Shown here: positions 27,603-36,033 of the stretch, in pieces
Numbering within the stretch: position 1 is the first letter of the stretch
How the letters are laid out: every line of letters begins with the position of its first letter
NCBI RefSeq assembly: GCF_004123795.1
Contig: NZ_MSSM01000006.1
Coordinates: 1 to 64,000, forward strand
Reading direction: 5' to 3'
Source: Lacticaseibacillus chiayiensis
Lineage (GTDB): Bacteria > Bacillota > Bacilli > Lactobacillales > Lactobacillaceae
DNA: 64,000 nucleotides
Notes under the pieces: generated by a model
The model's input: only the letters and a program-made list of their open reading frames with translations
Told to the model about the DNA's origin: nothing
Databases searched by the model: none
Made by a program: the position numbers and the translations under genes

Positions 27603-27647
27603 TTGCTGTAGAAGTAAAGTCAAATTACTTCTGCAGCAATTTTTTTA
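27603..27647. terminator. Strong terminator after the FetAB genes
   Basis: TTGCTGTAGAAGTAA pairs with TTACTTCTGCAGCAA (15 bp, one wobble) around AGTCAAA, followed by eight Ts. It lies between two convergent genes and can serve the plus strand. Confidence 0.9.
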
Positions 27648-27666
27648 ATTCCAAAATGCTGAGCGT

Positions 27667-28545
27667 TCAGTAAGGATTTTCCATCTTGTTATCCGGCAAG
27701 AACGGGCCATATTCGACTTGAATGGTCGTGTGTGCGATGTCAAAACTCTCACGCAGCGACAGGCTCAAGGCGTCTAGAAAGGCGTCGTTGCCTTCAGGTG
27801 TCGTTCGAACCACATGGACCGTCAGCGCGACATCGGTTGTGCTGAGTGCCCAGATGTGCAGATCGTGGCACGAGGCAACTGTCGGATAGGCATCGACCAA
27901 GGTTTTGACGGCAATCGGATCAATTTCCTTGGGAACGGCCGCCATGGCGAGGTTGACAGCATCCCGCAATAGGTTCCAGGTACCAATCAAGACCATAATG
28001 GCGACCACAATGGACATGACCGGATCAAGCCATTCCCAGCCCGTCAGCATAATCAACCCCCCGGCGAACACAACGCCCAACGAAACGCCGGCGTCGGCTG
28101 CCATGTGCATGAACGCACCGCGAATATTCAAATCGTGTTGCGAGCCACTGTGGAAAAGGATTGCAGTTGCGCCGTTGACCAAAATCCCCACTCCGGCAAC
28201 CAGCATCATCCAGCCGCCTTCAACCGGCGCATTTTGCGACAGACGGGTGATCGCTTCGACAATGATCGCGCCCATTGCCACTAGCAAAAAGGCTGCATTT
28301 GCCAAAGCGGCCAGAATCGATGAACTTTTGTAACCATATGTACGCTGAACGGTCGGATGGCGATTGGATAGCCACTCGGCAAACCACGCCAACCCTAAGC
28401 CTAAAACATCGCTCATATTGTGAATCGCATCGGCAACCAACGCAACCGAACCAATCCCGATCCCAAAAGCAATTTCCGCAATAATGTAAACCAGATTAAG
28501 CAAAATACCCCAAAAAAACGCCTTGTTTGGCTGAACCTGTTCCAT
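27667..28545 (-). CDS. Cation diffusion facilitator (CzcD-type metal exporter)
   Basis: 292 residues with six membrane helices. The zinc-site motifs appear as ALVADAIHNMSDVLGLGLA near residue 36 and FMHMAADAGVSLGVVFAGG near 145, giving the HxxxD pairs on helices 2 and 5. The C-terminal cytoplasmic domain begins near 205. The probable substrate is zinc or another divalent cation exchanged for protons. The gene faces FetAB convergently. The ATG at 28545 has GAGG about 11 nt upstream. Confidence 0.9.
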   Translation of the reverse strand: MEQVQPNKAFFWGILLNLVYIIAEIAFGIGIGSVALVADAIHNMSDVLGLGLAWFAEWLSNRHPTVQRTYGYKSSSILAALANAAFLLVAMGAIIVEAITRLSQNAPVEGGWMMLVAGVGILVNGATAILFHSGSQHDLNIRGAFMHMAADAGVSLGVVFAGGLIMLTGWEWLDPVMSIVVAIMVLIGTWNLLRDAVNLAMAAVPKEIDPIAVKTLVDAYPTVASCHDLHIWALSTTDVALTVHVVRTTPEGNDAFLDALSLSLRESFDIAHTTIQVEYGPFLPDNKMENPY

Positions 28546-28596
28546 ATCGTCAATGCCTCATTTCTTCCCCCATCATGGTTTAGTGATCCCTAAAAA

Positions 28597-29475
28597 TCAA
28601 CCCCTAAGCCTACGACCATTTGCTGGCAAACAAAACGGCCGCAACAAATATACTTCCCTGCAAAAACCTTTCATGCTGTTGTAAACGCGCATTGCCCGCG
28701 AATGCTTTTGGCAAAGGCCAAAAACGGTCGGGCCGCTGCCGGACATCTGGGCAATCTCGGCGCCATACTTCTCTAGCCGGTGTTTAAGCGCCGTCATCTC
28801 GGGGTACCGACTGGCCGTAATTTTCTCCAGACTATTCCCCATGCCGCTGATCATTTGATTAAAATCATGGTTCTGAATCCCGGCGACAACACGTTGGGTC
28901 TTCGGATGTTCAAGCCCGGCTTGATAGTTGATAGCATTAAGAATGCTCGGTGTCGACACCGATACCCGCGGCTTGGCAAGGACGACCCAAAAATTGGGTA
29001 AGCTACCCAACGGCGTCACAACATCCCCGCGTCCCGTGACCAACGCCGTCTCCGAATAAACGCAATACGGAACATCGCTATCCACACTTAGTCCAATCCG
29101 CGCCAATTGCGAACGACTATAGCCTAACTTCCAAAGCGAATTCAAGCCGCGTAACACGGCAGCAGCGTCACTTGATCCGCCCCCCAGTCCAGCCGCAACT
29201 GGAATATGCTTTTCAATATGAATCCGCGCCCCTTGGCGGATATTGGCATGACGCTGTAACGCCACTGCCGCTTTATAGGCCAGATTACGCGGATCCTCCG
29301 GTAAAAAGCCGCTGTCCGTGGAAACCTTGATCGTGAGGTTCGGCTGAATCGTCACATAATCAGCCAAGTCAACTGATGTCATGACCATCTGCCACTCATG
29401 CTCGCCGTCAGCATGACGATACAAAGCATCCAGGCTGAGATTAATCTTGGCCGGTGCCTTTTCGATTAGTTCCAT
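28597..29475 (-). CDS. ispE: IspE-type 4-diphosphocytidyl-2-C-methyl-D-erythritol kinase homologue
   Basis: GHMP kinase of 292 residues. It has PAKINLSLD at residues 8-16, the ATP loop PVAAGLGGGSSDAAAVLRGLN at 91-111, and the C-terminal MSGSGPTVFGL near 244. In bacteria with the MEP pathway, IspE phosphorylates CDP-methylerythritol. Lactobacilli make isoprenoids by the mevalonate route, and no other MEP gene is near, so this is an orphan whose substrate is not certain. The C-terminus (VYLLRPFCLPANGRRLRG) looks unusual but is in frame. GGTGG precedes the ATG. Confidence 0.9.
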   Translation of the reverse strand: MELIEKAPAKINLSLDALYRHADGEHEWQMVMTSVDLADYVTIQPNLTIKVSTDSGFLPEDPRNLAYKAAVALQRHANIRQGARIHIEKHIPVAAGLGGGSSDAAAVLRGLNSLWKLGYSRSQLARIGLSVDSDVPYCVYSETALVTGRGDVVTPLGSLPNFWVVLAKPRVSVSTPSILNAINYQAGLEHPKTQRVVAGIQNHDFNQMISGMGNSLEKITASRYPEMTALKHRLEKYGAEIAQMSGSGPTVFGLCQKHSRAMRVYNSMKGFCREVYLLRPFCLPANGRRLRG

Positions 29476-29634
29476 CTAACCACCAGTCTCTGGTGATGCA
29501 TGGATTTGTAGCTCATATCTGGCCGCCACAAACGCCGTTGCATGCATCTTCCGTATAGTTATTTTTAGTATACTGTTTTGTGTTGTGATTTTCATTGCCG
29601 GATTTTAAAAACAGCGTTAGAAGTTAACGGCAAG

Positions 29635-29667
29635 CAAAAGGCCCTGATGCAAAATGCATCAGGGCCT
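29635..29667. terminator. Strong terminator after veg
   Basis: AGGCCCTGATGCA and TGCATCAGGGCCT form a 13-bp perfect stem with an AAAA loop, followed on the minus strand by TTTTGC. Confidence 0.88.
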
Positions 29668-29705
29668 CCCGAAATAACGATTTAATCGTCGGTTACTATC
29701 TGAAA

Positions 29706-29957
29706 TTATGACGCTTTTTCTTCGCCTTCGAAGGTGATCTTGATTGACTTGGTCAAAAGATCTGCGTAACTGTAAGAGACACGCTCGAACGCATTCTCAC
29801 TTTGGTCAAGATCGACCACAAAAATAGCCGGATAGGTTTCCTTCAAGGTCCCCCGCCGCCGCGTCACTTTCTTGCGTCCAGCTTGTGCAACGACCGTTAA
29901 GTTCTCACCGATTTTTCCATCGAGCTTATGTTTGATGCTTGCTAGTGTGATTGGCAT
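29706..29957 (-). CDS. veg: Veg protein
   Basis: 83 residues starting MPITLASIKHKLDGKIG. Veg is a very abundant Firmicute protein; in B. subtilis it affects biofilm matrix genes. Family landmarks are KLDGKIGENLTVVAQAGRKKVTRRRGTL and ETYPAIFVVDLDQ, then RVSYSYADLLT. It binds near the rsmA-ispE region in most genomes. The order rsmA-veg-ispE seen here is the standard one. The start at 29957 has AGAGGTG 6-12 nt upstream. High expression is suggested by its strong terminator. Confidence 0.94.
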   Translation of the reverse strand: MPITLASIKHKLDGKIGENLTVVAQAGRKKVTRRRGTLKETYPAIFVVDLDQSENAFERVSYSYADLLTKSIKITFEGEEKAS

Positions 29958-30066
29958 GCACTTCACCTCTTAAGTAGCATTCTACCACGAAAGCAAGAAG
30001 TTTGCAATTATACCACGCAGTCTTGCTGATCGCAAGTAATAACAGACGCGTCATAACTGCGTCGCT

Positions 30067-30963
30067 TCAGGCGTCAGCGTGCACGTCAAGCCCTTCTGCT
30101 CGTATCGCCGTATCCAGCCGTGCAAAGTCTGCAATTGCCAACTGTTCTGCCCGCGTTTCAGGCGCGATATTTGCCGCGGCCAATGCTGTGCGAATCGCGG
30201 CCCTGTTCTCCTTACCAAATAACACAATCAGATTGTTCCAAAGCGTTTTCCGCCGGGATGCAAATGCGCCGCGTACCAAGCGATCGAAACCGTCTGGGTT
30301 GGTGATGTCTGCCAGTGGCTCGTAACGTTGGGCTAACGTCACAATCGCCGAATCGACATTAGGTGCCGGAACAAAGGCATGACGGCTGACCGTAAAAGCC
30401 GTCCGCACATCTGCCACCAGCTGCACAGCAATGCTCAAACTTCCATAATCTTTCGACCCCGGGGCTGCACTCAATCGCGCTGCAACCTCTTTTTGCATCA
30501 TCACGGTCATGCTATGCAACGGCAAGTGTGCTCGCAGTAGGTGAAGTAAAATCGGCGTCGTGATGTAATAAGGGAGGTTCGCAACCACCTTTAGGGTATG
30601 TTGGCCGTCAAAATGGGCTGCCACAAGCGCACTCAAGTCGGTTTTCAAAACGTCCTCGTTCACCACTTCAGTATTTGGATAATCAGCCAGCGTCTCGGCC
30701 AAAATCGGCAACAGGCGCTCGTCAATTTCCAATGCGACCACATGATGAGCACTGTCAGCGAGAAACTGCGTCAAAGCGCCGATGCCGGGACCAATTTCGA
30801 TCACATCGTCTTGCGGCGACAAATCGGCTGCCGCCACAATTTTTTGCAAAATGTTCGGATCCGTCAAAAAGTTCTGTCCGAGACCCTTACGCATGTGAAA
30901 GCCATGGCGCTTCAAAATAGCGTTGGTCACGGCTGGCTGTGCGACTTTTTCATGCATGGTCAT
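30067..30963 (-). CDS. rsmA: 16S rRNA dimethyladenosine transferase
   Basis: Methylates two adjacent adenines near the 3' end of 16S rRNA (KsgA). It has 298 residues. Motifs: KGLGQNFLTDPNIL near 25-38, IEIGPGIGALTQFLAD near 54-69 (SAM), ALEIDERL, and NLPYYITTPILLHLL near 128 (NLPY). The start at 30963 (MTMHEKV) has GGAGG 5-9 nt upstream and lies 14 bp inside the end of rnmV. With rnmV and tatD it forms the conserved Firmicute rRNA-maturation operon. Confidence 0.96.
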   Translation of the reverse strand: MTMHEKVAQPAVTNAILKRHGFHMRKGLGQNFLTDPNILQKIVAAADLSPQDDVIEIGPGIGALTQFLADSAHHVVALEIDERLLPILAETLADYPNTEVVNEDVLKTDLSALVAAHFDGQHTLKVVANLPYYITTPILLHLLRAHLPLHSMTVMMQKEVAARLSAAPGSKDYGSLSIAVQLVADVRTAFTVSRHAFVPAPNVDSAIVTLAQRYEPLADITNPDGFDRLVRGAFASRRKTLWNNLIVLFGKENRAAIRTALAAANIAPETRAEQLAIADFARLDTAIRAEGLDVHADA

Positions 30964-31519
30964 GTCGGCCTCCATTCACCTGATCAAGTGCCGCAAAAAA
31001 CGCCGCCCGCGTGATGCGAAATTCCTTCAGCCGGCGTAGCAACTGTTTGCCATTCGTGTAGCCGATGTGAAGCAACTCGCCAAGCTGCTCGCGCCGGTAT
31101 CGCGAGTCCGTACCGCCAATTAGGCCGGCCGTCAGCAAATCCTTTTGGCTGATGACTTGTGGCGCATCCGGCGCTTCGGTAAATAAGTGCTGAAGTGCCG
31201 CGCGCAAGGCTGCCGGCGTCGCATGCTCGATGCCAAGTGACCCTTTATGTGCCGGAACCCCTTCAGCCCGCGGCAAAAAGGCATGCGTCACACCTGGAAC
31301 AGCCCGCGAAATTGTTTTACGAATCTTCTCACCGGGAAAATCCGGATCGGTAAGGACAATCACCCCGCGTTTAGCCTGAGCCTGGCGAATGCGCGCCAAC
31401 GTCGCCTCGTCAATCGCACTGCCGCGGGTTTCAATGGTATCAATATCGCCAAAAGTTTCTTTTAATCGCTTCGTATCATCGCGGCCTTCTACAACCACAA
31501 TTTGTTTAATCGTTGTCAT
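30950..31519 (-). CDS. rnmV: Ribonuclease M5
   Basis: Toprim-domain nuclease that makes the final cuts in 5S rRNA precursor. It has 189 residues. The Toprim motifs are VVVEGRDDTKRL near 8-19 and LTDPDFPGEKIRKTI near 56-70. The C-terminal part (TNGKQLLRRLKEFRITRAAFFAAL) is the usual family end. It overlaps tatD by 4 bp (ATGA) and rsmA by 14 bp, so all three are probably translated together. Confidence 0.95.
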   Translation of the reverse strand: MTTIKQIVVVEGRDDTKRLKETFGDIDTIETRGSAIDEATLARIRQAQAKRGVIVLTDPDFPGEKIRKTISRAVPGVTHAFLPRAEGVPAHKGSLGIEHATPAALRAALQHLFTEAPDAPQVISQKDLLTAGLIGGTDSRYRREQLGELLHIGYTNGKQLLRRLKEFRITRAAFFAALDQVNGGRHDHA

Positions 31520-32295
31520 GCGTCTTCCTTTAATCTGAAAATGTGGTGGGCATTGTCCCAGGTCTGTTGGGCAATAACCTCAGGGGTGGTGTCGCGCAGT
31601 TTGGCCAATGCTTCAACCACATAGCGTGTGTAGCCTGGTTGATTTTGCCGGCCGCGGTACGGTGTCGGTGTCAGGTACGGCGCATCGGTTTCTACTAATA
31701 AGCGGTCGCTCGGAATGATTTTGGCACTGGCATGTTCTTCCGGCGCGTTTTTGAAGCTAACAATGCCCGAATATGAAATATATAGGCCCGAGTCCAAAAA
31801 GTGTCGCGCCCAGTCTGCATCGCCGGTGAAGCTGTGCATGATCGCGCCAAATTCTTCGACATGTGCTGCTTTTAAAATATCGTAAGTATCTTCAAACGCA
31901 TCGCGACTATGGATCGACACCGGCATGTGTAAGGAACGGGCCAAATCTAGCTGACGGCGAAAGACGCGGCGTTGGATCTCGCGCGGCGAGGTGTCCCAGT
32001 GGTAATCCAACCCGATTTCTCCTAACGCCACTACTTTAGGATCCGCCAACTGCTTCAGCAACAATGCTTCTTTTGCTGCGTCGTAATCCTGACTCGACTC
32101 GGGATGCCACCCGACAATGGCGTATAAGTTGGGATACTCGTGTGCTAATGCCAAAGCGCCAGCATTCAACGCCGTATCAGAGCCGACAATCGCCATCTTT
32201 TTGACGCCCAGCTGCCGCGCTGCCTCAATGTAATCGGCTTCCTTGCCGTGATAAGGGGTGTCATTTAAGTGGGTATGCGAATCAAAAATATCCAT
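31516..32295 (-). CDS. tatD: TatD-family metal-dependent hydrolase (YabD type)
   Basis: 259 residues. Metal ligands: DSHTHLND (residues 5-12), a Glu in ALGEIGLDYHW near 93, a His in HSRDAFED near 131 and in HSFTGD near 156, and an Asp in VETDAPYLTP near 204. Members are Mg-dependent DNA or general hydrolases. It is the first gene of the tatD-rnmV-rsmA string. The start ATG at 32295 comes 4 bp after the EIIA gene, so the PTS protein gene may be in the same operon. Its ribosome site is weak, as in coupled genes. Confidence 0.93.
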   Translation of the reverse strand: MDIFDSHTHLNDTPYHGKEADYIEAARQLGVKKMAIVGSDTALNAGALALAHEYPNLYAIVGWHPESSQDYDAAKEALLLKQLADPKVVALGEIGLDYHWDTSPREIQRRVFRRQLDLARSLHMPVSIHSRDAFEDTYDILKAAHVEEFGAIMHSFTGDADWARHFLDSGLYISYSGIVSFKNAPEEHASAKIIPSDRLLVETDAPYLTPTPYRGRQNQPGYTRYVVEALAKLRDTTPEVIAQQTWDNAHHIFRLKEDA

Positions 32296-32299
32296 TCAA

Positions 32300-32803
32300 T
32301 CACTGCTTTCTTTCTGCTTCTGCCATTAATGGCGGTAACAAACGGGCCACCTGACTCGGCTTCTCAGCAGCAAACAGGTGTTGCAACTGCACCACTGGCG
32401 ACTGAGTCAACGCGCGGATCAACTGAGCGATTCGCATCGGCTGCTCCTTGGGTACCGGATTCATCAGCATAAACGCCCACTCAACTGGCAATAACCGGCT
32501 GGCATCGGCCAAATCCTTAAACGCAACGGGAATTTCAAAATGAACCACTACTAATCGCGCTTGTTGCACCAAGTCGCCTTCCAGATGCGGAATCGCAATG
32601 TTAGGCAGTCGATCAGCAAGCTGATTCAGCTGCATGCCGGACGGGAACGTCTTTTCACGCTCGATCAACGCTGTCTTTCCTGCTGGCAGCATCACCTTTT
32701 GAGCCACGAGCTCGTGACTGATCACATTAAAAAAGTCTTCTTGCGTTGGTGTGTGCAAAAAATAAACCAACGGGGTCGTGCCAAATTCAGCCAAGTGTTT
32801 CAC
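32300..32803 (-). CDS. PTS EIIA component, fructose/galactitol type, orphan
   Basis: 167 residues. The EIIA-2 fold (PTS_EIIA_2) is marked by IEREKTFPSGMQLN and the phospho-His loop NIAIPHLEGD with His 73. No EIIB, EIIC or PTS regulator domain is near. The start is GTG at 32803 with a poor ribosome site, so it may be off by a few codons. It lies 4 bp ahead of tatD. Lone EIIA proteins can be regulatory phospho-sensors, which is a possible role but not shown. Confidence 0.78.
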   Translation of the reverse strand: MKHLAEFGTTPLVYFLHTPTQEDFFNVISHELVAQKVMLPAGKTALIEREKTFPSGMQLNQLADRLPNIAIPHLEGDLVQQARLVVVHFEIPVAFKDLADASRLLPVEWAFMLMNPVPKEQPMRIAQLIRALTQSPVVQLQHLFAAEKPSQVARLLPPLMAEAERKQ

Positions 32804-32912
32804 CTATCTTTTCGTAAATTCGATATGGTTAGAGTATAGCACGCTGTTTGCTCTGGCTCATGATCCGTTCCGCTTTTGGTGATAGCTTCAATTATTCACC
32901 GATTTTCTTTGA

Positions 32913-32924
32913 TTTTCATGAAAA
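32913..32924. promoter_or_regulatory. Palindrome upstream of lacD (possible operator)
   Basis: TTTTCATGAAAA is a perfect 12-bp palindrome. It is nested within a larger imperfect inverted repeat (CCGATTTTC...GAAAATAATCGG) about 90 bp before lacD. A TATACT box lies at about 32964. Promoter elements around it are not clear. A protein-binding site is plausible; the regulator is unknown. Confidence 0.35.
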
Positions 32925-33012
32925 TAATCGGCGAAAAATGTCTATTGTTGTCATTTTGTTCTATACTGACCTTGTACTGAACATTTAAGGATTACCTAGG
33001 AGGTATTTTTAC

Positions 33013-34011
33013 ATGTCTGTTAAACTTACTGCTGGTCAGTTAGCACATTTGAAGCAATTGTCCAATGACGACAATGTGATCTCTGCTTTGGCCATTGACC
33101 AACGCGGCTCCCTGAAGAAGATGCTCGCAGCTGCAGCCAACAAGCCGGCTGATGAAACCACCATCGTTGATTTCAAAAAGGCTGTTTCTGAAGAATTAAC
33201 CAAATACGCCAGTGCCATTTTGCTGGATCCGGAATACGGCTTACCGGCTGCTAAGGTACGCGATCCTAAGTCAGGTCTGTTGCTTTCTTATGAAAAGACT
33301 GGCTACGATGCTACCGAACCTGGCCGCTTCCCTGATTTGATCGACAACCAAAGTGCTTTGCGCATTAAGAACGAAGGCGGCGATGCGGTTAAGTTCTTGC
33401 TGTACATCGATCCGGACGAACCAGACGCCATCAACGATCGCAAGTATGCCTTTGTTGAACGTGTCGGTGCCGAAGCTAAGGAAAACGATCTGCCGCTCTT
33501 CCTTGAACTGGTTTCTTACGATGGCAAGACCAACGAAACCGGCACAGCGGCATGGGCCAAGGCTAAGCCGGAAAAGGTGATCAAGATCACCAAGGAATTC
33601 AGCAAGCCGCAATACAATGTTTCCGTTTTGAAGCTTGAAGTTCCGGTTGACCAGAAGTTTGTTGAAGGCTTTACCGACGAAGGTGTGACGCCGGTTTACA
33701 GCAAGGAAGAAGCTGCTAAATACTACAAGGCACAGTCCGATGCAACGGATCTGCCATTCATCTTCTTGTCTGCCGGTGTTTCCAACGAATTGTTCCTCGA
33801 AGAACTTAAATTCGCCAAGGAAGCAGGTTCAACCTTTAATGGTGTCCTCTGCGGCCGGGCAACTTGGAAGCCAGGTGTTAAGCCATTTGCTGCTGAGGGC
33901 GAAGCTGCTGGTAAGAAGTGGCTGGAAACCGATGGCAAAGCTAACATCGATCGTTTGAACAAGGTTTTAGCTGAAACTGCTACCCCTTGGACCAACAAGG
34001 TTGAAGGTTAG
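33013..34011 (+). CDS. lacD: Tagatose-1,6-bisphosphate aldolase
   Basis: Cleaves tagatose 1,6-bisphosphate to dihydroxyacetone phosphate and glyceraldehyde 3-phosphate. It has 332 residues. Family landmarks: SALAIDQRGSLKKML (residues 24-38), AILLDPEYGLPA near 68, VKFLLYIDPDEP near 125, a Schiff-base Lys in LKLEVPVD near 205, and LSAGVSNELFLEEL near 252. AGGAGG lies 8-13 nt upstream. Codon use is strongly biased (AAG, GTT, GAA), unlike most of its neighbours, suggesting high expression. There is no lacABC, but the next gene is a lacX-type epimerase, as at the end of classical lac operons. Confidence 0.94.
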   Translation: MSVKLTAGQLAHLKQLSNDDNVISALAIDQRGSLKKMLAAAANKPADETTIVDFKKAVSEELTKYASAILLDPEYGLPAAKVRDPKSGLLLSYEKTGYDATEPGRFPDLIDNQSALRIKNEGGDAVKFLLYIDPDEPDAINDRKYAFVERVGAEAKENDLPLFLELVSYDGKTNETGTAAWAKAKPEKVIKITKEFSKPQYNVSVLKLEVPVDQKFVEGFTDEGVTPVYSKEEAAKYYKAQSDATDLPFIFLSAGVSNELFLEELKFAKEAGSTFNGVLCGRATWKPGVKPFAAEGEAAGKKWLETDGKANIDRLNKVLAETATPWTNKVEG

Positions 34012-34035
34012 TTCTGATAAATTGAGTAAGTGATA

Positions 34036-34067
34036 AGGCTGGCCGCATTGTGGTCAGTCTTTTTTTG
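34036..34067 (+). terminator. Terminator of lacD
   Basis: AGGCTGGCC and GGTCAGTCT pair with two wobbles and run into seven Ts, 25 bp after the stop. Confidence 0.75.
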
Positions 34068-34183
34068 AACGTGAACTGACGCGATTAGGGGCCGGAGTGT
34101 AAGTGGCCTTGGTCGTTGATCGGACTTTGAACATCGCGACCAAGGTCCTTACACGTAGGCCCCTGCACCGGTGAACGCGTTAT
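34067..34183. repeat. Palindromic intergenic element, copy H
   Basis: GAACGTGAACTGACGCG...GAACGCGTT. The inner stem is GGCCTTGGTCG with CGACCAAGG; compare GGGCG/CGCCC in copy B. GTGTAAG pairs with CTTACAC, and AGGGGCC pairs with GGCCCCT. It begins in the T-run of the lacD terminator. Confidence 0.85.
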
Positions 34184-34223
34184 GGTGAGGGTAAACTGCT
34201 GAAACATAAATATGAACTAGCCA

Positions 34224-34251
34224 TTGCAGCCCAACAGCACAGTGGTAGACT
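34224..34251 (+). promoter_or_regulatory. Possible promoter of the lacX-like gene
   Basis: TTGCAG (34224-34229), 16 nt, TAGACT (34246-34251). It lies 40 nt before the TTG start, between repeat H and the gene. Confidence 0.45.
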
Positions 34252-34290
34252 AGTTATGAATGCGTTTTCCCATACTAGGAGGTAATTTGT

Positions 34291-35172
34291 TTGATCACGA
34301 TTGAAAATAATCAGTTCAAAGCAGGCATTGCCGAACGCGGTGCCGAGTTGCAGTCTTTAGTTAACAAAAGCGACAACTACGAGTATATCTGGAATGGCGA
34401 TAAGGCTTTCTGGAAACGCCATGCACCGATTCTTTTTCCTACGATCGGCAAATCGAATGAAGATCAGTATCGGCTAGGCGAAAAGACTTTCCCAATGGGG
34501 CAGCATGGTTTTGCCCGCGATTACGATTTTGACGTCAGCGATCAAAGCGATTCAGCCGTCACCTTCACGCAACATCAAAATGCCGAGACTTTAAAAAAAT
34601 TCCCGTTTAAATACACATTAGCTGTCACCTACATGCTGAACAAAGACGGGCTCAGTATTCATTACACCGTGACGAATGATGACAAGAATTCAATGCCGTT
34701 CGCACTCGGCTTCCATCCGGCATTCAATGTGGCCTTGAAAGCTGATGGCAGCTTTGATGACTATGATCTCACGGTTGAGCCGTTGAACAGTCCCCTCCAG
34801 CGTTTTGGTATCGGGCCGGTACCGTTCCGTAATGGCGACGTCGAGGACATTCCCGGCGTAGAAGGCAATAAGCTGCCGTTGACGCATGAATTGTTGGACG
34901 GCGGCTTGGTCATCCTTGCCAACAGCGAAATCATGAAGGCAACGTTGTCATCGCCACACCACGACCACAGCGTCACGCTCGACATCAACGACTTCCCTTA
35001 TCTGACCATCTGGAGTCCTGAACATAAAAAGGCGCCATTCATCGCCGTTGAGCCATTTGACGGTCTGCCTGATCAAGCCGGCGAGCCATCCGATTGGTAC
35101 ACCAAGCTCGGCAACACGACGCTATCAGCAGGCGCTAACAAGCAGCTGGCATTGAAGATTGCTTTGAATTAA
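34291..35172 (+). CDS. Aldose 1-epimerase-like protein (LacX/GalM family)
   Basis: Mutarotase-fold enzyme of 293 residues. It has GAELQSLVNKSDNYEYIWNGD near residues 18-38, FPMGQHGFARDYDF near 69 (catalytic His), LGFHPAFNV near 139 and YLTIWSPEHKKAPFIAVEPFDGLPD near 229. It probably interconverts sugar anomers or sugar phosphates; LacX proteins accompany galactose-6-phosphate/tagatose genes in lactococci and lactobacilli. The start is TTG at 34291 with AGGAGG 8 nt upstream. It follows lacD but has its own apparent promoter. Confidence 0.86.
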   Translation: MITIENNQFKAGIAERGAELQSLVNKSDNYEYIWNGDKAFWKRHAPILFPTIGKSNEDQYRLGEKTFPMGQHGFARDYDFDVSDQSDSAVTFTQHQNAETLKKFPFKYTLAVTYMLNKDGLSIHYTVTNDDKNSMPFALGFHPAFNVALKADGSFDDYDLTVEPLNSPLQRFGIGPVPFRNGDVEDIPGVEGNKLPLTHELLDGGLVILANSEIMKATLSSPHHDHSVTLDINDFPYLTIWSPEHKKAPFIAVEPFDGLPDQAGEPSDWYTKLGNTTLSAGANKQLALKIALN

Positions 35173-35189
35173 AAAATCTATTTTTAAGT

Positions 35190-35218
35190 CGTCCAGCTCA
35201 GCCTGGGCGGTTTTTTTT
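35190..35218 (+). terminator. Terminator of the lacX-like gene
   Basis: CGTCCAG and CTGGGCG pair (one wobble) around CTCAGC, followed by eight Ts. Confidence 0.8.
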
Positions 35219-35328
35219 GCATGGTTCGGCATTTCTCGCCTACATTCCGTGAAATTCAGCCAAATACACCGGATCATCTGACTCATTGCGGTAAAATAAA
35301 AACATATTGGCGAAAGGGATGATTCCAG

Positions 35329-36033
35329 ATGCACATTGCACTCATTGATGATCAAGCAGCGACGCGCAAGGCAACGACTAAACTGATTCAACAACTCTCA
35401 CAGCCGTCACAGCCGCTGCAAGTGGCGGCTTATGCAAGTGCGGAACAGTTCCTTTTCGCCGAACGGACGCCGGATCTTCTTTTGCTAGACATCAAACTCG
35501 GCTCAGGGATGGATGGTATGACACTTGCCAAAAGAATCCGTCAACACGATCCCGATACTGCCATCGCTTTTGTCAGCAATTACGATGAATTTGTTTTTGA
35601 CGGCTATGATGTCAACGCCATTGACTACATCATCAAACCCCTCACCAAAGAGAAGTTACAACATCTAATCGACAAAACTGCTGCCCGCACCCAACCTAAA
35701 TTGCTGCCGTTGCAAACTCCCAGCGGCCTTACCCGTGTGCCGTTATACGACATCAGCGCCATTGAAGTCACGAATCATCAGTTGCAGGTGCATACTCAGA
35801 AAACAACGTACACCGTTAGCGGCCAATTAAAAGACTTCCTACCACATTTAGATGACAACTTTATTCAAATCTACCGGTCCATCGTCATCAATCTGAATTT
35901 TTTGTCCCAGCTGGATCATCACACTGTTGCGATGGCCGATGGGACGACTTACCCGGTTTCCCGACAACAGGCGCCGGTGGTTAAGCAAGCCTTTTTCAAA
36001 CATTTCCGGGGGTTGACCGATGACAGTGACTGA
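35329..36033 (+). CDS. LytTR-family response regulator (AgrA-like)
   Basis: 234 residues. The receiver domain (1-120) has the acidic pair DD at 7-8, phospho-acceptor Asp 54 in LLLDIKLGSG, and Lys 103 in YIIKPL. The LytTR DNA-binding domain (about 135-225) has ISAIEVTNHQLQVHT and a late FIQIYRSIVINLNFL. Such regulators bind paired direct repeats and control bacteriocin, quorum or envelope genes. The next gene, a GHKL kinase, overlaps the end by 14 bp. AAAGGG precedes the ATG. The target genes are probably the adjacent ABC exporters. Confidence 0.9.
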   Translation: MHIALIDDQAATRKATTKLIQQLSQPSQPLQVAAYASAEQFLFAERTPDLLLLDIKLGSGMDGMTLAKRIRQHDPDTAIAFVSNYDEFVFDGYDVNAIDYIIKPLTKEKLQHLIDKTAARTQPKLLPLQTPSGLTRVPLYDISAIEVTNHQLQVHTQKTTYTVSGQLKDFLPHLDDNFIQIYRSIVINLNFLSQLDHHTVAMADGTTYPVSRQQAPVVKQAFFKHFRGLTDDSD

